Shown here: positions 28,524 through 36,610 of the stretch, one piece after another
Position numbering within the stretch: the first letter of the stretch is position 1
Layout of the letters: each line of letters opens with the position of its first letter
Assembly (NCBI RefSeq): GCF_004349145.1
Contig: NZ_SMFO01000007.1
Coordinates: 124,001-188,000 of the forward strand
Source: Flavobacterium hiemivividum
Lineage (GTDB): Bacteria > Bacteroidota > Bacteroidia > Flavobacteriales > Flavobacteriaceae
Direction: 5' to 3'
DNA: 64,000 nucleotides
Notes under the pieces: model-generated
Told to the model about the DNA's origin: nothing
The model's input: only the letters and a program-made list of their open reading frames with translations
The model's database searches: none
Made by a program: the position numbers and the translations under genes

Positions 28524-29819
28524 TTATATTGTTTTTACAGCAACGAATTGGCTACTAAATTGTTTTTGGATTTCGGCGTTGTATGAAGTATAAAACTCTG
28601 GATCAAAGTTGGCTTTTTTCAAATTAGCAATTACATAATCAACAGTTTCTTTATTGGTGAGCACTGTGTCAAAAAACTGATGACGCATGCGTATTCCAAA
28701 GGTATTGATCCCTAAAAAAGTTCGGTTTGTTTTGTCAAATGAGATTCGAATTGCTTTTTTACCCGACGCATGTTCCCAGTAAAAATGGCCCTCATTTTCT
28801 TTTGGCACTGTCCAAACCCAGCCGTAGGTTTGATATTCAATGTCTAAAAACTTAGCCGAATTAAACCAATGTCCCGGTTTATAAGGAGTAGGTGTTCCCG
28901 TTAATGTCTGAGCTAAAACTTCGCCCATCATTCGACCTGTGTACCACACAGCTTCTATTGGTCTTCGAAAATCAATGGCTTCATGCTGTTCTGCACAGTC
29001 ACCAATGGCATAAATATCCTTTATATTCGTTTCTAAGAAACGGTTCACTTTCACTCCTTTTCCTAATTCTACGCCAGAATCTTTTAAGAAATCAATGTTT
29101 GGTGATACACCAGCCGTCAACCCTACAATCTCGCAAGCAATAGTCTCTCCTTTATCTGTTACGACTGCTCTGGCGTGTCCTTTTTCATCCGAAAGAATTT
29201 CAACCAAATTAGTGTCTAATCTTAAGTCGATATGATGTTCTAAAATATGGCGGTTGATCATCTGGCTTTCGCCAAAAGGCAAAACACCACTCCAGAAGCT
29301 TTGTTCCCGAACCAAAAAAGTAACTTGAATATCACGGGAGCGAAGCATTTCGGCTAATTCGATACCAATTAGACCTCCACCTACAATTACAGCACGTTTG
29401 GTACTAGGTGCCCAATTCTCTAAAGCTTCTAAATCCTGTTTGTGATAAAGACCAGTTACACCCTGCAAATCTTGTCCTGGCCATCCGTATTTATTGGGTT
29501 TTGATCCAGTTGCTAGTACTAGTTTGTCATAGCTTATCTTTTCATTATTTGATAAGACAATTTCTTTGGCGCTAGGCACTACCGCCGTAACCATTCCTTG
29601 AACTAGATCAATTTTATTCTTTTTCCAAAAATCATTTTCATAGGATTGGGTGTGTTCAAACTTCATATGCCCCATGAATACATACATTAAAGCGGTGCGC
29701 GAAAAGAAAAATTCAGTTTCAGAAGAAACAATAGTAATTTTTGAATCCGATTTTTTTCGAATGTGACGCGCAAGTGTAACGCCGGCAATTCCGTTTCCTA
29801 TAATGACAATATTTTCCAT
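28524..29819 (-). CDS. NAD(P)/FAD-dependent pyridine nucleotide-disulfide-type oxidoreductase
   Basis: A flavoprotein of 431 residues from the ATG at 29819. Seen: the N-terminal FAD motif VIIGNGIAGVTLARHI, LVLATGSKPN, the NAD(P)H motif AVIVGGGLIGIELAEML, and the second FAD motif IYAIGDCAEQH. There is no CxxxxC active disulfide, so it resembles nitrite-reductase-type or ferredoxin-reductase flavoproteins rather than thiol reductases. It is followed directly by the polyferredoxin, to which it may feed electrons from NAD(P)H. Confidence 0.9.
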   Translation of the reverse strand: MENIVIIGNGIAGVTLARHIRKKSDSKITIVSSETEFFFSRTALMYVFMGHMKFEHTQSYENDFWKKNKIDLVQGMVTAVVPSAKEIVLSNNEKISYDKLVLATGSKPNKYGWPGQDLQGVTGLYHKQDLEALENWAPSTKRAVIVGGGLIGIELAEMLRSRDIQVTFLVREQSFWSGVLPFGESQMINRHILEHHIDLRLDTNLVEILSDEKGHARAVVTDKGETIACEIVGLTAGVSPNIDFLKDSGVELGKGVKVNRFLETNIKDIYAIGDCAEQHEAIDFRRPIEAVWYTGRMMGEVLAQTLTGTPTPYKPGHWFNSAKFLDIEYQTYGWVWTVPKENEGHFYWEHASGKKAIRISFDKTNRTFLGINTFGIRMRHQFFDTVLTNKETVDYVIANLKKANFDPEFYTSYNAEIQKQFSSQFVAVKTI

Positions 29820-29907
29820 AAACAATGAATTTGTTTGTTATGTTTTCAATCTAAAGAGGGTCTAATGACTTTTAAAGTTAGGCAATTAAATCCTATGGAT
29901 AAATACT

Positions 29908-30663
29908 CTATTTCGTTTTAAAGTCGGCTCCAGGCTTGAAATAATCAGCATCTACTTTAACAAATTTTATGTCAGATAAAGTAGCAAGTCCTAACTCATT
30001 GGTAAGTCCGTTTCCATCTTTCCATCCCCAGAAAACCCATTTAGTGGCCATAGGAATACCATCGACCATTTTATAATCTAAATATTGAATCGCGTGAGGA
30101 TCTTTTTCAGCTTCTTCTTTACCCGATTTTACGCTAACAATATAAGCTGCTTTTTCTAGTAAATTTGTCGTTTTATCAGCATAAACTACGTACCAATCAT
30201 CTGGTGCGTCACCGGTTCCTGATTTGAAAGTTAATTTTTCAGTGTTATAATTTTCAAAATCTTTTTCTTTATTAGCATACGCATTCCATATCGTTCCCGG
30301 ATCAGATAATTTATAAGGGAAAAGGAAAAAATAACTCCAGGTGAACGCATCAAAACGAACTGATTCCTCACTAGGAATTGTAGGGGAGTAGTACACTTTA
30401 TCTTTATTGAATATTATTTTCGAACCATTTTTAAATTCAATTACGCCTTCAGTAGAATTGGTGAGCGTAGTGAACTTAGCATCCATTCTTTCTTTTCCTC
30501 CAAACTCTAATTTAAAATCAAACTGCACGGCTTCTTTAGCTAAAAAATCCTGTTTGTGATGTGCATTTTCAACTTTATCTGTAAATTTTAAGTTTTCTTC
30601 ATTCGGTTTACATCCTACTGCTGTAAGAAGGATTGCGGTTAAAACGAGGGCAATTTTGTTCAT
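29908..30663 (-). CDS. Lipoprotein, DUF6503-like
   Basis: A 251-residue lipoprotein with lipobox TAVGC (C18). The mature part is beta-rich, with FDFKLEFGGKERM, VYYSPTIPSEESVRFD, DDWYVVYAD and DGIPMATKWVFWGW. This resembles DUF6503, a Bacteroidetes family related in appearance to outer-membrane lipoprotein-sorting folds; the family call is from memory. It may carry a lipid or other hydrophobic ligand in the periplasm, which would suit a lipid pathway, but this is inference. Confidence 0.75.
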   Translation of the reverse strand: MNKIALVLTAILLTAVGCKPNEENLKFTDKVENAHHKQDFLAKEAVQFDFKLEFGGKERMDAKFTTLTNSTEGVIEFKNGSKIIFNKDKVYYSPTIPSEESVRFDAFTWSYFFLFPYKLSDPGTIWNAYANKEKDFENYNTEKLTFKSGTGDAPDDWYVVYADKTTNLLEKAAYIVSVKSGKEEAEKDPHAIQYLDYKMVDGIPMATKWVFWGWKDGNGLTNELGLATLSDIKFVKVDADYFKPGADFKTK

Positions 30664-30746
30664 TATGAATTGTTTAATTATTATATTGATTGTTATTATT
30701 GTGTTTTTTATGCCATCTAATTTATTGTCACGAAATAATTATCCGT

Positions 30747-31439
30747 TTACAGGATGTTTTTTTTATAGTACTCAAGCATACTTTCAGTAGAATGTCCTAG
30801 TTTGCGTTTAAGATGAATGATACTAAAATGGTATTGTAAACGCCAAACCCCATTCTGTTGATATCTTCTGGCCGATGTAATTACATAGTCTGGAATGACG
30901 ATAAATTGCTTTTTGGCGTAAAGCCTAGAAATTATTTCATTATCCTCATAAATCATAAATTGCTCATCAAATCCCTTTATTTCCTCAAATAATCTTTTGG
31001 TTACAAATAACGATTGATCGCCGCCACGGCAGGAAATGTGATTGAATCGCGTGAACCACTGCGAAACCATTAAAACCGGATGTTCGTAATCAAACTTTAT
31101 TCTGAAACAACCTGCCTGATTCCCTTTTTGGACTACATCATTGATAATACGGTCAAAATTAGTCGGCGGAAAACTATCACAATGTAAAAAATAGAGAATG
31201 TTTCCTCTAGCGGCTTTGGCTCCCACATTCATTTGTTTGGCTCTTCCCTTTGCAGCTTGAATTAATTTAATCTTTGAATTAGTACTTACTGTATCTTGAG
31301 AACCATCCGTACTTCCGCCATCGACGACTATGATTTCGATTTTATGGTTTTGAAAAGCATGATTTTCAAGATGCGATAATAGCTTACTTATGCGACTTAC
31401 CTCGTTAAAAATAGGAATTATTATCGAAATTTTATTCAT
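30747..31439 (-). CDS. Arsenosugar biosynthesis glycosyltransferase, TIGR04283-like (GT2)
   Basis: A 230-residue GT2 transferase. Seen: ISIIIPIFNEVSRI, IVVDGGSTDGSQDT, QAAKGRAKQMNVGAKAARG, YFLHCDSFPP (DxD-like), SRGGDQSLFV with FEEIKGFDEQFMIYEDNE. The AKGRAKQMN and CRGGDQ segments are distinctive of the family formerly called 'rSAM/selenodomain-associated transferase 2' and now linked to arsenosugar synthesis. Its start overlaps the DUF547 gene's stop by 8 bases. It probably adds the aglycone or a further sugar to an arsenoribose; the exact step is not established here. Confidence 0.88.
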   Translation of the reverse strand: MNKISIIIPIFNEVSRISKLLSHLENHAFQNHKIEIIVVDGGSTDGSQDTVSTNSKIKLIQAAKGRAKQMNVGAKAARGNILYFLHCDSFPPTNFDRIINDVVQKGNQAGCFRIKFDYEHPVLMVSQWFTRFNHISCRGGDQSLFVTKRLFEEIKGFDEQFMIYEDNEIISRLYAKKQFIVIPDYVITSARRYQQNGVWRLQYHFSIIHLKRKLGHSTESMLEYYKKNIL

Positions 31440-32193
31440 TCAATTTCCAATTGTAGTCTTTGTAATTCACTTTTGCTTTACTACTAATTTTGATAGTACT
31501 GTACTGGTTTAAAAAATCAATTACAGAACTTTTTTTCTTAAAATCTCCGGAGAACCAATCAAATATTTTTGAGATTTCGATTTTATTTGCAGTGATAGTG
31601 TTCTTCGTCTTATCGTTAATAAAACTTTTAGAAACAGCTACTAATTGCTTTTCTAATTTCGTTTCAGTGTAAGCTTCATTTAGTAAATTAGGGCAAGAGA
31701 AAGAAGCGCAGTTTATGGCAAAATGTATTCTTGGTTCATCCATTTTACGAAGTATTTCGTGCTCAATTTCTTCTAGATTGTATTTCTTGTTTCCTAATGA
31801 AATGAACTTTTTACCCCACGGATCATTAATTTCCTTTATACTTTTAGTTGGATAATTGTCTAAAATTAATTTAACGGTATAGGCATTGTAGGCATTGATC
31901 CAGTAGGCAAGTGTAGCATTCTTTGACCATGATTTTGTAGGAACATTTCCCGATAATTCATTAAGATACGCCTGAAGTTCTTTGCTGTCTTTTTGAAAGG
32001 CCTTATAATTTACATTGCCGTTTTTAGAAACATTTTTTTGTAATAATACATTCCATTTAGCATGATTCATACTTTGAAAATCTGCTGTTGCAGTACTAGT
32101 TTGATTTGCAGTGGTTGGAATTTCCGGATTGTGTTTGGTTTTTCCACATGAAAGTAGTGGTAGTAGAATGAGTATTATAAAATATTTTTTCAT
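31432..32193 (-). CDS. DUF547 lipoprotein
   Basis: A 253-residue protein with a lipobox (LLSCG, C16) and a DUF547 domain: the helix LAYWINAYNAYTVKLILDNYP (~110-130), IHFAINCASFSCPNL and AYTETKLEKQL. The conserved INCAS/SCP cysteines and the asparagine-rich helix resemble a papain/transglutaminase-like core, but activity is unproven. It is translationally coupled to the TIGR04283-like transferase, and DUF547 proteins often accompany that family. It is likely periplasmic. Confidence 0.87.
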   Translation of the reverse strand: MKKYFIILILLPLLSCGKTKHNPEIPTTANQTSTATADFQSMNHAKWNVLLQKNVSKNGNVNYKAFQKDSKELQAYLNELSGNVPTKSWSKNATLAYWINAYNAYTVKLILDNYPTKSIKEINDPWGKKFISLGNKKYNLEEIEHEILRKMDEPRIHFAINCASFSCPNLLNEAYTETKLEKQLVAVSKSFINDKTKNTITANKIEISKIFDWFSGDFKKKSSVIDFLNQYSTIKISSKAKVNYKDYNWKLNE

Positions 32194-32259
32194 GGGTACA
32201 TTTATTAAATTATAAGGGAATAGACAGTCATAGAAGTTGTTCCTGATAGCAGAAAGAAA

Positions 32260-33132
32260 CTATTTTTTAAAAGGATATATTTCTTGCTTGATAAAATCTG
32301 TTGGAAACTCAGTTTCATCGTGAAAACCAAGTTCGATATCTCTTCCGTCTGTAGGTATGTAGTTGGTTTTGAATAGATAATCCCATACACTTAGTGAGAT
32401 TCCGAAGTTGACACCGTGTTTATTGGGTATTTTTTTACTGTGATGCCAAATATGCATTTTTGGATTGTTAAAGATGTACTTTAGAAAACCATAGTCCCAA
32501 CCTATATTAGCGTGGTTTAGATGACCTATTGCAATGGCGATGAAATGCACAATAAAGACATCTTCAAGATTTACACCACCAATAAGAATTATAGGAATGT
32601 AAAGAATTGATTTGTACACGATAGGTTCCATCCAGTTGTATCTAAAATGGGCCGCAAAACCCATTTCCTTCACGCTGTGATGGGTCTTGTGAATTTTCCA
32701 TAAAAAAGGAATCATGTGCAATAAGCGATGAACATTCCATTGCAGGAAATCGCTTATGAGGAAGAATACAAACAAAGCTAAAGGCTTTGGTAATTCGGAG
32801 ATAGAAAACAGCTGTATAGACGTTAATTCCAATCCAAACAAATGGAGTCCGTCATTAATTAACTGTTCAGTTACATTAGACAATGCTATGAGAAGAATTA
32901 AATTGAGCAAGAAAAAATTAAAAAAGAGATAGAATAAATCCAGCCAAAAATCTTTTCGAAAAATAGCTTGTTGCTTTCTCCAAGGAAAAGTAAGTTCAAG
33001 GAACCATACAACCAGAGAAATGGCAATTAATCCATAAAAGTAGTTGTCCCAGTTCCAGTATAAAATTTCATTTTTCAGATAATTAAAATAACCGCTGTAA
33101 GAATTTAGTAGTATATCAATGTATTTTTCCAT
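32260..33132 (-). CDS. Fatty acid hydroxylase/sterol desaturase superfamily protein
   Basis: A 290-residue membrane di-iron enzyme. The histidine boxes are HRLLH (HX3H, ~137), HKTHH (HX2HH, ~150), HLNH (~208) and HIWHH (HX2HH, ~235), between four or five hydrophobic segments. Such enzymes hydroxylate or desaturate lipids or sterols. It is embedded between the DUF547 gene (66 bases) and the TIGR04282-like gene (22 bases), so it probably modifies a lipid in the same pathway. The specific substrate is unknown. Confidence 0.9.
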   Translation of the reverse strand: MEKYIDILLNSYSGYFNYLKNEILYWNWDNYFYGLIAISLVVWFLELTFPWRKQQAIFRKDFWLDLFYLFFNFFLLNLILLIALSNVTEQLINDGLHLFGLELTSIQLFSISELPKPLALFVFFLISDFLQWNVHRLLHMIPFLWKIHKTHHSVKEMGFAAHFRYNWMEPIVYKSILYIPIILIGGVNLEDVFIVHFIAIAIGHLNHANIGWDYGFLKYIFNNPKMHIWHHSKKIPNKHGVNFGISLSVWDYLFKTNYIPTDGRDIELGFHDETEFPTDFIKQEIYPFKK

Positions 33133-33154
33133 TATTGGTAATGTTTTTTATTTA

Positions 33155-33763
33155 CTATAGCAGGTTTAAGGCAGCTATATTATACTGGCTTTTTTCTAAA
33201 TCTTCAAAGGTGTCAATATCATTTAATATGTCTAAAACGCCTACTTTCTGATGCTTAAAATCGCTCATCGTAGCTGCAAAAACCGAATCCGTTCCCCAAT
33301 CTTTATTTTTGAATACCGCTGGATTTCCTTTTTTTAGTCCTAATAAATAGTAACCACCGTCTTCAGCAGGACCAATTACCACATCATGATTTAAAAGTTT
33401 TTTAAACGCTGTTTCAATTATAATCGATTTCAGATCGAATAAATCACTGCCTACAATGATACAGTTTTGATACCCCATTTTGAAAAGACTCTCAAAAGCT
33501 TGATACATTCTTTGTCCTAAATCACCTTCAGATTGTAGCTTTTTTTGATAAAACTCAAGAGACCAAATGTCCTCTTCGATAATATTAGTATCATAAAAAA
33601 CAAATTTATCACAGTCGATAGCCTGGGTTTCATTTCTAGTATGCAATAGCAAATCGTTATAAACAGTCAAGGCCTTTTCGTCACCAATGATTTTTGCCAA
33701 TCGGGTTTTTACTTTTCCTATTTCAGGATTTCGGGTAAAAATTATAAGTGCATCAGTTTTCAT
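33155..33763 (-). CDS. Arsenosugar biosynthesis transferase, TIGR04282-like (DUF2064)
   Basis: A 202-residue nucleotidyl/glycosyl-transferase fold protein. Seen: IIFTRNPEIGKVKTRLA (the N-terminal nucleotide loop with GKVKTRL), ALTVYNDLLLHT, QRMYQAF, IIVGSDLFDL (D) and VIGPAEDGGYYLLGL. These define the DUF2064/CofC-like family formerly called 'rSAM/selenodomain-associated transferase 1', now annotated as an arsenosugar biosynthesis glycosyltransferase. It overlaps the upstream rhodanese gene by 11 bases. Its likely role is activating or transferring a sugar, acting with the TIGR04283-like enzyme. Confidence 0.9.
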   Translation of the reverse strand: MKTDALIIFTRNPEIGKVKTRLAKIIGDEKALTVYNDLLLHTRNETQAIDCDKFVFYDTNIIEEDIWSLEFYQKKLQSEGDLGQRMYQAFESLFKMGYQNCIIVGSDLFDLKSIIIETAFKKLLNHDVVIGPAEDGGYYLLGLKKGNPAVFKNKDWGTDSVFAATMSDFKHQKVGVLDILNDIDTFEDLEKSQYNIAALNLL

Positions 33764-34247
33764 AAACCTTAATTCCTTTTTTTAAATAAATACTCCATGC
33801 TTTGTTGTAAGTATGTATGCTGTCTGTAACTTTATTTTGATTGTTTACTACTTTTTCGCCATTGTTTTTATATTCGAAAATACCTCCGTACAAATTGTAG
33901 ACATTTTTGTATCCTAGTTTTTGTAGTTTTTCACCTATTTGTTCACTTCGGACACCAATAGAACAATAGACAATGATAGTGGCATTCTTATCTTTTAGGT
34001 TTGCAGTAACTTTTTTGGAATTAAAGTGATCGAAACCTACGGGAATAGCATTTTGAATGTGACTCACTTTGTATTCTTGTGGTTCTCTAGCGTCTAAGAA
34101 AACTAAGTTTTTTTTCTCTTTCAGTTCATTCACTTTAATATATGGAACCGTTTCTTTATTGAATTTTTTCAATGCTTGCTCAATGTTATTTTGCGCATGA
34201 AGCGTTATTGAAAATAAGAAAGCAATAAAATAAATATAGTGGCGCAT
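33753..34247 (-). CDS. Exported rhodanese-like protein
   Basis: A 164-residue single-domain rhodanese with a signal peptide (MRHYIYFIAFLFSITLHAQ). The substrate-entry motif FLDAREPQEY and active loop CSIGVR (C95 to R100) are intact, so sulfur transfer or thiol chemistry is possible. The C-terminal NLYGGIFEYKNNG is typical of the fold. It is the first gene of the 11-gene minus-strand run and overlaps the next gene by 11 bases. A reactive thiol in the periplasm could bind or thiolate arsenic, which is inference. Confidence 0.9.
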   Translation of the reverse strand: MRHYIYFIAFLFSITLHAQNNIEQALKKFNKETVPYIKVNELKEKKNLVFLDAREPQEYKVSHIQNAIPVGFDHFNSKKVTANLKDKNATIIVYCSIGVRSEQIGEKLQKLGYKNVYNLYGGIFEYKNNGEKVVNNQNKVTDSIHTYNKAWSIYLKKGIKVYEN

Positions 34248-34648
34248 ATTATTTTTTTATAAAGGTATTTAATTTATTAGACGTCTAAAAACTAATTTCC
34301 TTACAGAAAAGTTAATTTAATTATCAAGCAGTAGACGAATTATTTATGCGGGCTCCCTTATTCGATCTATGAAAAAATAGTTCAATCTACTATTTACTGG
34401 GAAACTTCCCTTTAAATAAAGAAAACCCCATACAAATTAACATACGATTAAATCACACTATTAGTTTTTCTGGTCGTTAATACGTGAAACAGAATATTAC
34501 AGAAAAAACTTAAATTCGGCACTTCAAAAAACAACTCGTAGAGAGCTATTTTGATGTAGACGTTGTAAATGAGATCTCTTAGAAGAGCGGATTTTTGAGG
34601 AAAATAATTATAAAATCCAACTGCTTCTTAAACGATTTTGTAAGCTCA
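34248..34648. other. Intergenic region with the probable promoter of the 11-gene run
   Basis: About 400 AT-rich bases. On the minus strand TACCTTTA (about 34264-34271) is one base off the TAnnTTTG -7 box, upstream of the rhodanese gene, and an AGACGTCT palindrome lies just beyond. No -33 box is convincing. The rest shows no gene. Confidence 0.35.
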
Positions 34649-35308
34649 TTATATTCCGTACGGTTTTAATGACAATTCATTTAGCCATGCTTTGCCATAT
34701 TTTGTATTTAAATATTCTGAAATCATGCGATTGTTTTTAGATGCTCTGCTAAAGGAAAAAGGATCAACGGCACAATTCTCTATGATCAGTCCAATTCCAT
34801 ATTTCGTTTTGAAATTTAGATATTCTTGAGGTACCTTATTATCTATTCCGTGAATAATGAAATTTAAAGTACTACTAATATCCGATGCCTTCTTTGATTC
34901 TGTACTACCGCTAAAAGTGTTTTTATTCACTTTGTAGCCTTCTTCATCATAGCAAGCGATAGTTTTAGTTAACATTCCATTGTCCCATTCCTTTTCGGTA
35001 TATATCGTACCGCTATTGTGATACGATTTCCATACTCCAACTCTAACACCTTCTATGAAAGTCCCAATTGCTTCCAAGTTCCCGTTGGTGTGAAACATTT
35101 TCCATTCGCCAGTTTTCATTCCGTTTGAGTACTTCCCAATTTGATGTAAATTTCCGTTCTTATAAAAATACTTCCATTTTCCATGTTTGATATCCTGGGT
35201 AATTTTTCCCTTAGCTTCTAGATTTCCATTTTGATAGAAGTCCTTCTGTATGGTACAAGAAGTGAATGTCAAAAAAAATATTATAATTAAGAGGGACAGA
35301 TTTTTCAT
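34649..35308 (-). CDS. MORN-variant repeat lipoprotein (YwqK-like)
   Basis: A 219-residue lipoprotein (lipobox FTSC, C18) with four or five tandem repeats of the form 'YxNGNLxxxGxxxxGxxxGxWKxY' across residues ~24-115: FYQNGNLEAKG, FYKNGNLHQIG, FHTNGNLEAIG, YHNSGTIYTEK. This is the MORN-variant pattern of the YwqK family. The C-terminal ~80 residues have no recognised domain. The 'antitoxin' label sometimes given to YwqK proteins is not supported here, as no toxin is next to it. Confidence 0.8.
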   Translation of the reverse strand: MKNLSLLIIIFFLTFTSCTIQKDFYQNGNLEAKGKITQDIKHGKWKYFYKNGNLHQIGKYSNGMKTGEWKMFHTNGNLEAIGTFIEGVRVGVWKSYHNSGTIYTEKEWDNGMLTKTIACYDEEGYKVNKNTFSGSTESKKASDISSTLNFIIHGIDNKVPQEYLNFKTKYGIGLIIENCAVDPFSFSRASKNNRMISEYLNTKYGKAWLNELSLKPYGI

Positions 35309-35717
35309 AATTCTTTTTCGCTACGGGTTATATTGACTGTTTGCGTGAATGACAAACTTTATAGAAGATTACAATAGCTAAAGTATAAATAAAATAGCGC
35401 ACTTTGTAAAATAAATATTGTTTTACCCAAGGTTAGTGCGCTTTATATACTTTTGAAAAGCAAATCGTAATTGAATTTTAGATAACGAAACAATATATAA
35501 GATTGGGGTGCAAAGTGTTTTTATCTGAACATTGTTAAGCAATTACAAGTATAAAAAAAAATTTACTTCTAGAACTTATCTATCATCAGATGCTTGTAAT
35601 TGTATAATTTTTTAAGGGCTAAAGTGTTAATTATATAAATCCTTTTACAATTTATGTAATAGTTTCTATAATGAGATATGCCAACTTTGTGACAAGGATA
35701 ATAATTAAAAAACTAAG
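35309..35717. other. Divergent intergenic region, no gene seen
   Basis: About 410 AT-rich bases between the lipoprotein gene and the plus-strand hydrolase gene. It must hold promoters for both directions, but no confident -33/-7 pair, repeat or RNA gene could be picked out. Confidence 0.35.
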
Positions 35718-36539
35718 ATGAAAACAGCTGCTAACGGATTTAATAGAACTATCGACCTTAAAAATGTTTCAATTTCATATGATGATTTAGGTGAAGGCGC
35801 AATTCCTGTAATTTTTCTTCACGGTTTTCCATTTAATAAATCAACGTGGAAAAGTCAATTGGAAAGTTTACAATCATCAAGGCGGGTAATCGCTTTTGAT
35901 CTTCGTGGATTTGGAAAATCGCATGACGAAAAAACAGCGTTAAGCATTGATTTATTTACTTCCGATTTAATCGAATTCATGGATAAACTCGCCATCGAAA
36001 AAGCAATTATATGCGGACTTTCGATGGGCGGATACATAGCACTAAATGCCATACACAAATACCCAGAACGTTTTGAAGCTTTGATTTTGTGTGATACCCA
36101 ATGTATCGCAGACACCGCAGAAGGAAAGGAAAAGCGTTACAAAGCTATTGATGAAATAGAAAATGGTGGTTTAACCGAATTCTATGAAGGGTTTATTAAA
36201 AAACTTTTCCATAAAGACTCAATAAGCAGCAAGAAGGAAATTGTTGCAAACCTAAGTACTGTTGTCTTTTCTAATTCCCAATCAAGTATTACTAGAGGAC
36301 TTATTGCCATGGCAGAACGCTCTGAAACCTGTAGCACTTTAGGTCAAATTTCAATACCTACGCTAATTATTTGCGGAAGGGAAGATGAACTAACTCCGCT
36401 TGAGCAATCGGAATTTATGAATGGGAAAATTAAAAATTCTAAACTGAAAGTTATTGATAACGCAGGACATGTATCCAATTTGGAACAACCGGCAGAGTTC
36501 AATAATTACCTGAGTAATTTTCTAAACGAATTAAGTTAA
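35718..36539 (+). CDS. Alpha/beta hydrolase
   Basis: A 273-residue cytoplasmic serine hydrolase. Oxyanion-loop HGFPFNKSTW, nucleophile elbow CGLSMGG (S102), acid residue in CGREDELTP (D223) and histidine in NAGHVSNLEQP (H251) form a complete triad. The order and spacing match the 3-oxoadipate enol-lactonase/epoxide-hydrolase-like branch, but the substrate is not inferable. It stands alone, convergent with nhaA. Confidence 0.92.
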   Translation: MKTAANGFNRTIDLKNVSISYDDLGEGAIPVIFLHGFPFNKSTWKSQLESLQSSRRVIAFDLRGFGKSHDEKTALSIDLFTSDLIEFMDKLAIEKAIICGLSMGGYIALNAIHKYPERFEALILCDTQCIADTAEGKEKRYKAIDEIENGGLTEFYEGFIKKLFHKDSISSKKEIVANLSTVVFSNSQSSITRGLIAMAERSETCSTLGQISIPTLIICGREDELTPLEQSEFMNGKIKNSKLKVIDNAGHVSNLEQPAEFNNYLSNFLNELS

Positions 36540-36610
36540 GAAACGACGGTCTACTGTGATTATTTAGAATATTAATATTAGAGCGAGAGATCCGAGCCTA
36601 TCGAAAGCCG

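Noticed and set aside
34649..35308. YwqK-like protein as the antitoxin of a toxin-antitoxin pair
   Set aside because: No toxin gene lies beside it, and the protein is a lipoprotein with MORN-variant repeats.
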